From assembly GCA_046757585.1 (NCBI GenBank), contig JBHHYR010000017.1, positions 1-34,676 of the forward strand: 34,676 nucleotides of DNA, in the 5' to 3' direction. Position numbers and translations under genes: made by a program. A model generated the notes under the pieces. It ran no database searches. It was not told the origin of the DNA and worked only from the letters and a program-made list of their open reading frames with translations. The stretch is from JBHHYR01 sp046757585. GTDB taxonomy: Bacteria > Desulfobacterota > Binatia > HRBIN30. Below, one piece after another: positions 32,815-34,676 of the stretch; position 1 is the stretch's first letter, and each line of letters opens with the position of its first letter.

Positions 32815-34547
32815 GGCGTACTGGCTGCCGCACAACCCCGGAGCGCGTTGTTGACCGCCCTCAAGATCTCGTCGATCGTGATCCGGCCGTCTTGGGTCTG
32901 ATCGCCAGCTTCACAGGACGTCACCTCCGAACCGCCCAAGGCGATATTCACCAGGGTGACGACCTCATCGACCGTGATCGTACCTGAGCCGTTGCAGTCG
33001 CCCGCACAGGGGCTGGAAGTCGGCGTCGCGCTCGGCACGATAGTAGGCGTCACGGTCGCCGTCCGGGTCGGCGTTGCCGTGGGCGTATCCGCCGCCGTCT
33101 TTGTCGCGGTGGGCCGCACGGTCGCAGTGGCGGCGCTCGTTGGCGTGAGGGTCGGCGTACTTGACGGGAGTGGGGTTGTGGTTGGCGTGGTAGTCGAGGA
33201 AACCGTTGGCGTGCGCGAGGGGGTGTGTGATGGTGTCGGGGTCGGCGTAAACGCAACGCATTCGCCTGTGGACCCGACGCAGCTAGCCCTGAAGACGATC
33301 ACACAGTCGCCACACCCGCCACCGACTGGCACGCCACACAGACGCGGATCGCTGCACTGGCAGCAGTCCGCAGGTCCCGCTGTATGGGTGCCGGCCGCCG
33401 TTGCAGTCGCCGTCGCTGGGGGAGCGACCGTGGGTGAGATGGTCGGTGTCCCTAACGGCGGCGTGTCTGTCGGGCTGCCCGCTGGCATACCAGTCGTCGT
33501 TGCCGTGGCGGTTGGACCGACCGCACCTGGTGCCTCGACAGCCCCGATGTCGCAAACGGGGGCGCCGTCGGCGTTTCCATCGGTCGGGCGCGGCGCCCCG
33601 CGTTGATCGGTTGCCGGGCAGCCGGCATTGTCGCCGGCATCGATAGCCGGGCTGCCCGGCAGCAACGCGTGGGTCAACGTGCTGCCGCCGTTGTCGCGGA
33701 GCGCATCGAGCATGGGATCCGTGTTGTGCAGGTCTCCGTTCTCCCGGAAGAGGCAGGTATCAAACCTGTCGATGTTGTGGCCGAGCGAGATGACGACGCG
33801 CCCCGCACAGGTGAAGCCGATAGGGCTGTTTCCCACGATGGTATTCAGGAGCTGCACGGTCCCGAAGTTGTGGACCCCGGCGCCGGTCGTTGCGGAGTTG
33901 TCGCTGATGGTGACGTTGGCCAGCTGGGCCGTGGCGCCAAGGCAGGGAGCAGCGCCAGCGGGGCAATTGGCGATACCACCTCCGCGTGCGGCCGTGTTGC
34001 TGCTGAGGGTGACGTTGGTCAGCTGCACGCTGCCCGCTGCAACGTTGGCGATGCCGCCGCCATCCGTGGCGGTGTTCCCTCTGATAGTCAGGGCAGTGAG
34101 CGCCAGCGTACCGGTGTTGCGGATGCCGCCGCCAGCCGTGCCGGCGGCGTTTCCGTTTTGCACGGTAATCTGGGAAATCACCACGTTGGCCGGGGCTAGA
34201 ATGTCGAGCACGCGGTCCAACCCGCCGCCATCGATGATCACCATCCCGGTTCCGGAGCCTGTGAGTGTGAGGTCGCTCAGGATGTCCAGGTCGCCGCTGG
34301 CAGCTGCGTCTTCGTTCGTGCCCGGGATCGAGAGGGTGTAGGTTGCCGGGAGGAGCTCGACACGGTCGGCATCGGGAAACGCGTTGGCTTCCTGAATAGC
34401 CGCACGCAACGCGCAGGCCCCAGTCTCCGTGGCGCACAGGCCATCGCCCGGGACAGCGTCCGCCGCGTCGGCCGGGCTGTCGACGACAAACGTAGCGGCG
34501 CGCGTTGCTGGTGCCAGCCCGATGAGCAGCACCAACACGGCGGTCAC
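32811..34547 (-). CDS. Secreted CSLREA / beta-helix protein with Thr-Pro linkers, Cys-rich module and dockerin-like end
   Basis: About 578 residues from the GTG at 34547; the frame stays open to an ATG at 34670, but that stretch is repeat DNA. Residue numbers below count from 34670. A signal peptide (LVTAVLVLLIGLAPATRA) ends near 58. A CSLREA-type motif CALRAAIQEAN is at 86-96, then right-handed beta-helix repeats (GGGIRNTGT, GGGIANVAAG, GGGIANCPAG) at about 130-300, and a choice-of-anchor segment DQRGAPRPTDG near 355-365. Thr-Pro-rich linkers (384-434, 472-554) flank an eight-cysteine module at 436-471. The C-terminus has two EF-hand-like units, GDCNGSGTITVDEVVTLVN and GDQTQDGRITIDEILRAVN, typical of dockerin type I. 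No cohesin partner is visible. Function unknown; surface adhesion or binding is plausible. Confidence 0.85.
   Translation of the reverse strand: MTAVLVLLIGLAPATRAATFVVDSPADAADAVPGDGLCATETGACALRAAIQEANAFPDADRVELLPATYTLSIPGTNEDAAASGDLDILSDLTLTGSGTGMVIIDGGGLDRVLDILAPANVVISQITVQNGNAAGTAGGGIRNTGTLALTALTIRGNTATDGGGIANVAAGSVQLTNVTLSSNTAARGGGIANCPAGAAPCLGATAQLANVTISDNSATTGAGVHNFGTVQLLNTIVGNSPIGFTCAGRVVISLGHNIDRFDTCLFRENGDLHNTDPMLDALRDNGGSTLTHALLPGSPAIDAGDNAGCPATDQRGAPRPTDGNADGAPVCDIGAVEAPGAVGPTATATTTGMPAGSPTDTPPLGTPTISPTVAPPATATATAAGTHTAGPADCCQCSDPRLCGVPVGGGCGDCVIVFRASCVGSTGECVAFTPTPTPSHTPSRTPTVSSTTTPTTTPLPSSTPTLTPTSAATATVRPTATKTAADTPTATPTRTATVTPTIVPSATPTSSPCAGDCNGSGTITVDEVVTLVNIALGGSEVTSCEAGDQTQDGRITIDEILRAVNNALRGCAAASTP
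33009..33257. repeat. Thr-Pro-rich low-complexity coding repeat
   Basis: Coding repeat of TPT/TAT-like units (residues 472-554 of the frame starting at 34670), on the DNA a degenerate GTCGGCGT-like pattern. A second, shorter Thr-rich linker lies at 33369-33521. Such tracts vary in length between strains and may be O-glycosylated linkers. Confidence 0.7.
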
Positions 34548-34619
34548 GAGGCCGCGCGATCCTGTTATCCCGCCGCGGCTGCCAACCTCAATCCGAAGAT
34601 AACAGCGGGCCTTTATTGC

Positions 34620-34658
34620 TGCCTCCCCCTTTGACAAAGGGGGATCGAGGGGGATTTT
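34620..34658. repeat. Interspersed inverted-repeat element (CCCCCTTTG-type)
   Basis: A perfect inverted repeat CCCCCTTTG-A-CAAAGGGGG (34625-34643) followed by a further G-run GAGGGGGATTTT. Elements of this wording occur in many copies, mostly intergenic, in various bacterial genomes and give spurious translations like PLDPPLSKGE. Its presence suggests that codons from 34670 to about 34610 are not part of the secreted protein gene. Confidence 0.6.
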
Positions 34659-34676
34659 GCGATGCGCCATCGAATC

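Noticed and set aside
33009..33521. Thr-Pro repeat region considered as a CRISPR-like or tandem DNA repeat
   Set aside because: Units are irregular, codon-based and in frame with the secreted protein; no spacers or constant repeat.

Overview
The window is high-GC DNA, densely coded on both strands, with short gaps and many TGATG/ATGA-type gene junctions. It looks like a chromosomal segment of a Gram-negative, probably deltaproteobacterial or Binatota-like bacterium. This is an inference. It rests on lipoprotein signals, an OprO/P-type porin, PilT/PilU, RlpA and BolA, on several CoA- and lipid-related enzymes, and on a secreted CSLREA / beta-helix / Thr-Pro linker / dockerin-like protein of a kind I associate with that group. 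No tRNA, rRNA, CRISPR array, transposase or phage gene was seen. Most of it is core or metabolic chromosome rather than a mobile island.

Layout. 1-1502 (minus): the N-terminus of an acyl-CoA dehydrogenase that looks frameshifted, a small PPOX-type flavin protein and an Smr-domain protein. 1680-2459 (plus): a PhyH-type dioxygenase. 2482-9337 (minus): an acyl-CoA synthetase, a CPA1 Na+/H+ antiporter, a five-heme lipoprotein cytochrome c, and a class III aminotransferase coupled to a tiny pilin-like membrane protein with its own promoter, then a hypothetical gene. 9432-16184 (plus): tldD-tldE, rlpA with a coupled CPBP protease, and pilT-pilU. 16193-18855 (minus): a tight four-gene operon of a glutaredoxin-like protein, PlsX, an App1-like HAD phosphatase and CutA. 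18941-21846 (plus): rplU-rpmA-obgE-proB behind a good sigma70-type promoter. 21868-23004 (minus): a BadI/MenB-type crotonase and a DUF427 protein. 23236-24743 (plus): bolA and a DauA-like FAD oxidoreductase. 24779-27554 (minus): a phosphate-selective-type porin and a zinc alcohol dehydrogenase. 27914-31902 (plus): a fused beta-phosphoglucomutase/trehalose-6-phosphatase overlapping a GH65 phosphorylase. 31930-34670 (minus): a DUF72 protein and the large secreted protein, whose upstream end runs into an interspersed inverted repeat.

How genes may work together. The HAD-TPP and GH65 genes form a trehalose/glucose-phosphate module, resembling mycobacterial three-domain OtsB1 split in two. PlsX and the App1-like phosphatase suggest a link in phospholipid synthesis. 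TldD/TldE form a heterodimeric protease, and PilT/PilU are retraction motors. The acyl-CoA dehydrogenase, acyl-CoA synthetase, PhyH and crotonase point to use of fatty, alicyclic or aromatic acids. The most unusual signals are regulatory or structural: a 16-bp perfect palindrome filling the spacer of the porin promoter, a promoter so close to rlpA that the mRNA would be leaderless, a 47-residue pilin-like protein translationally coupled to an aminotransferase, and an eight-cysteine module between Thr-Pro linkers. I found no clear defence or wholly new multi-gene system.
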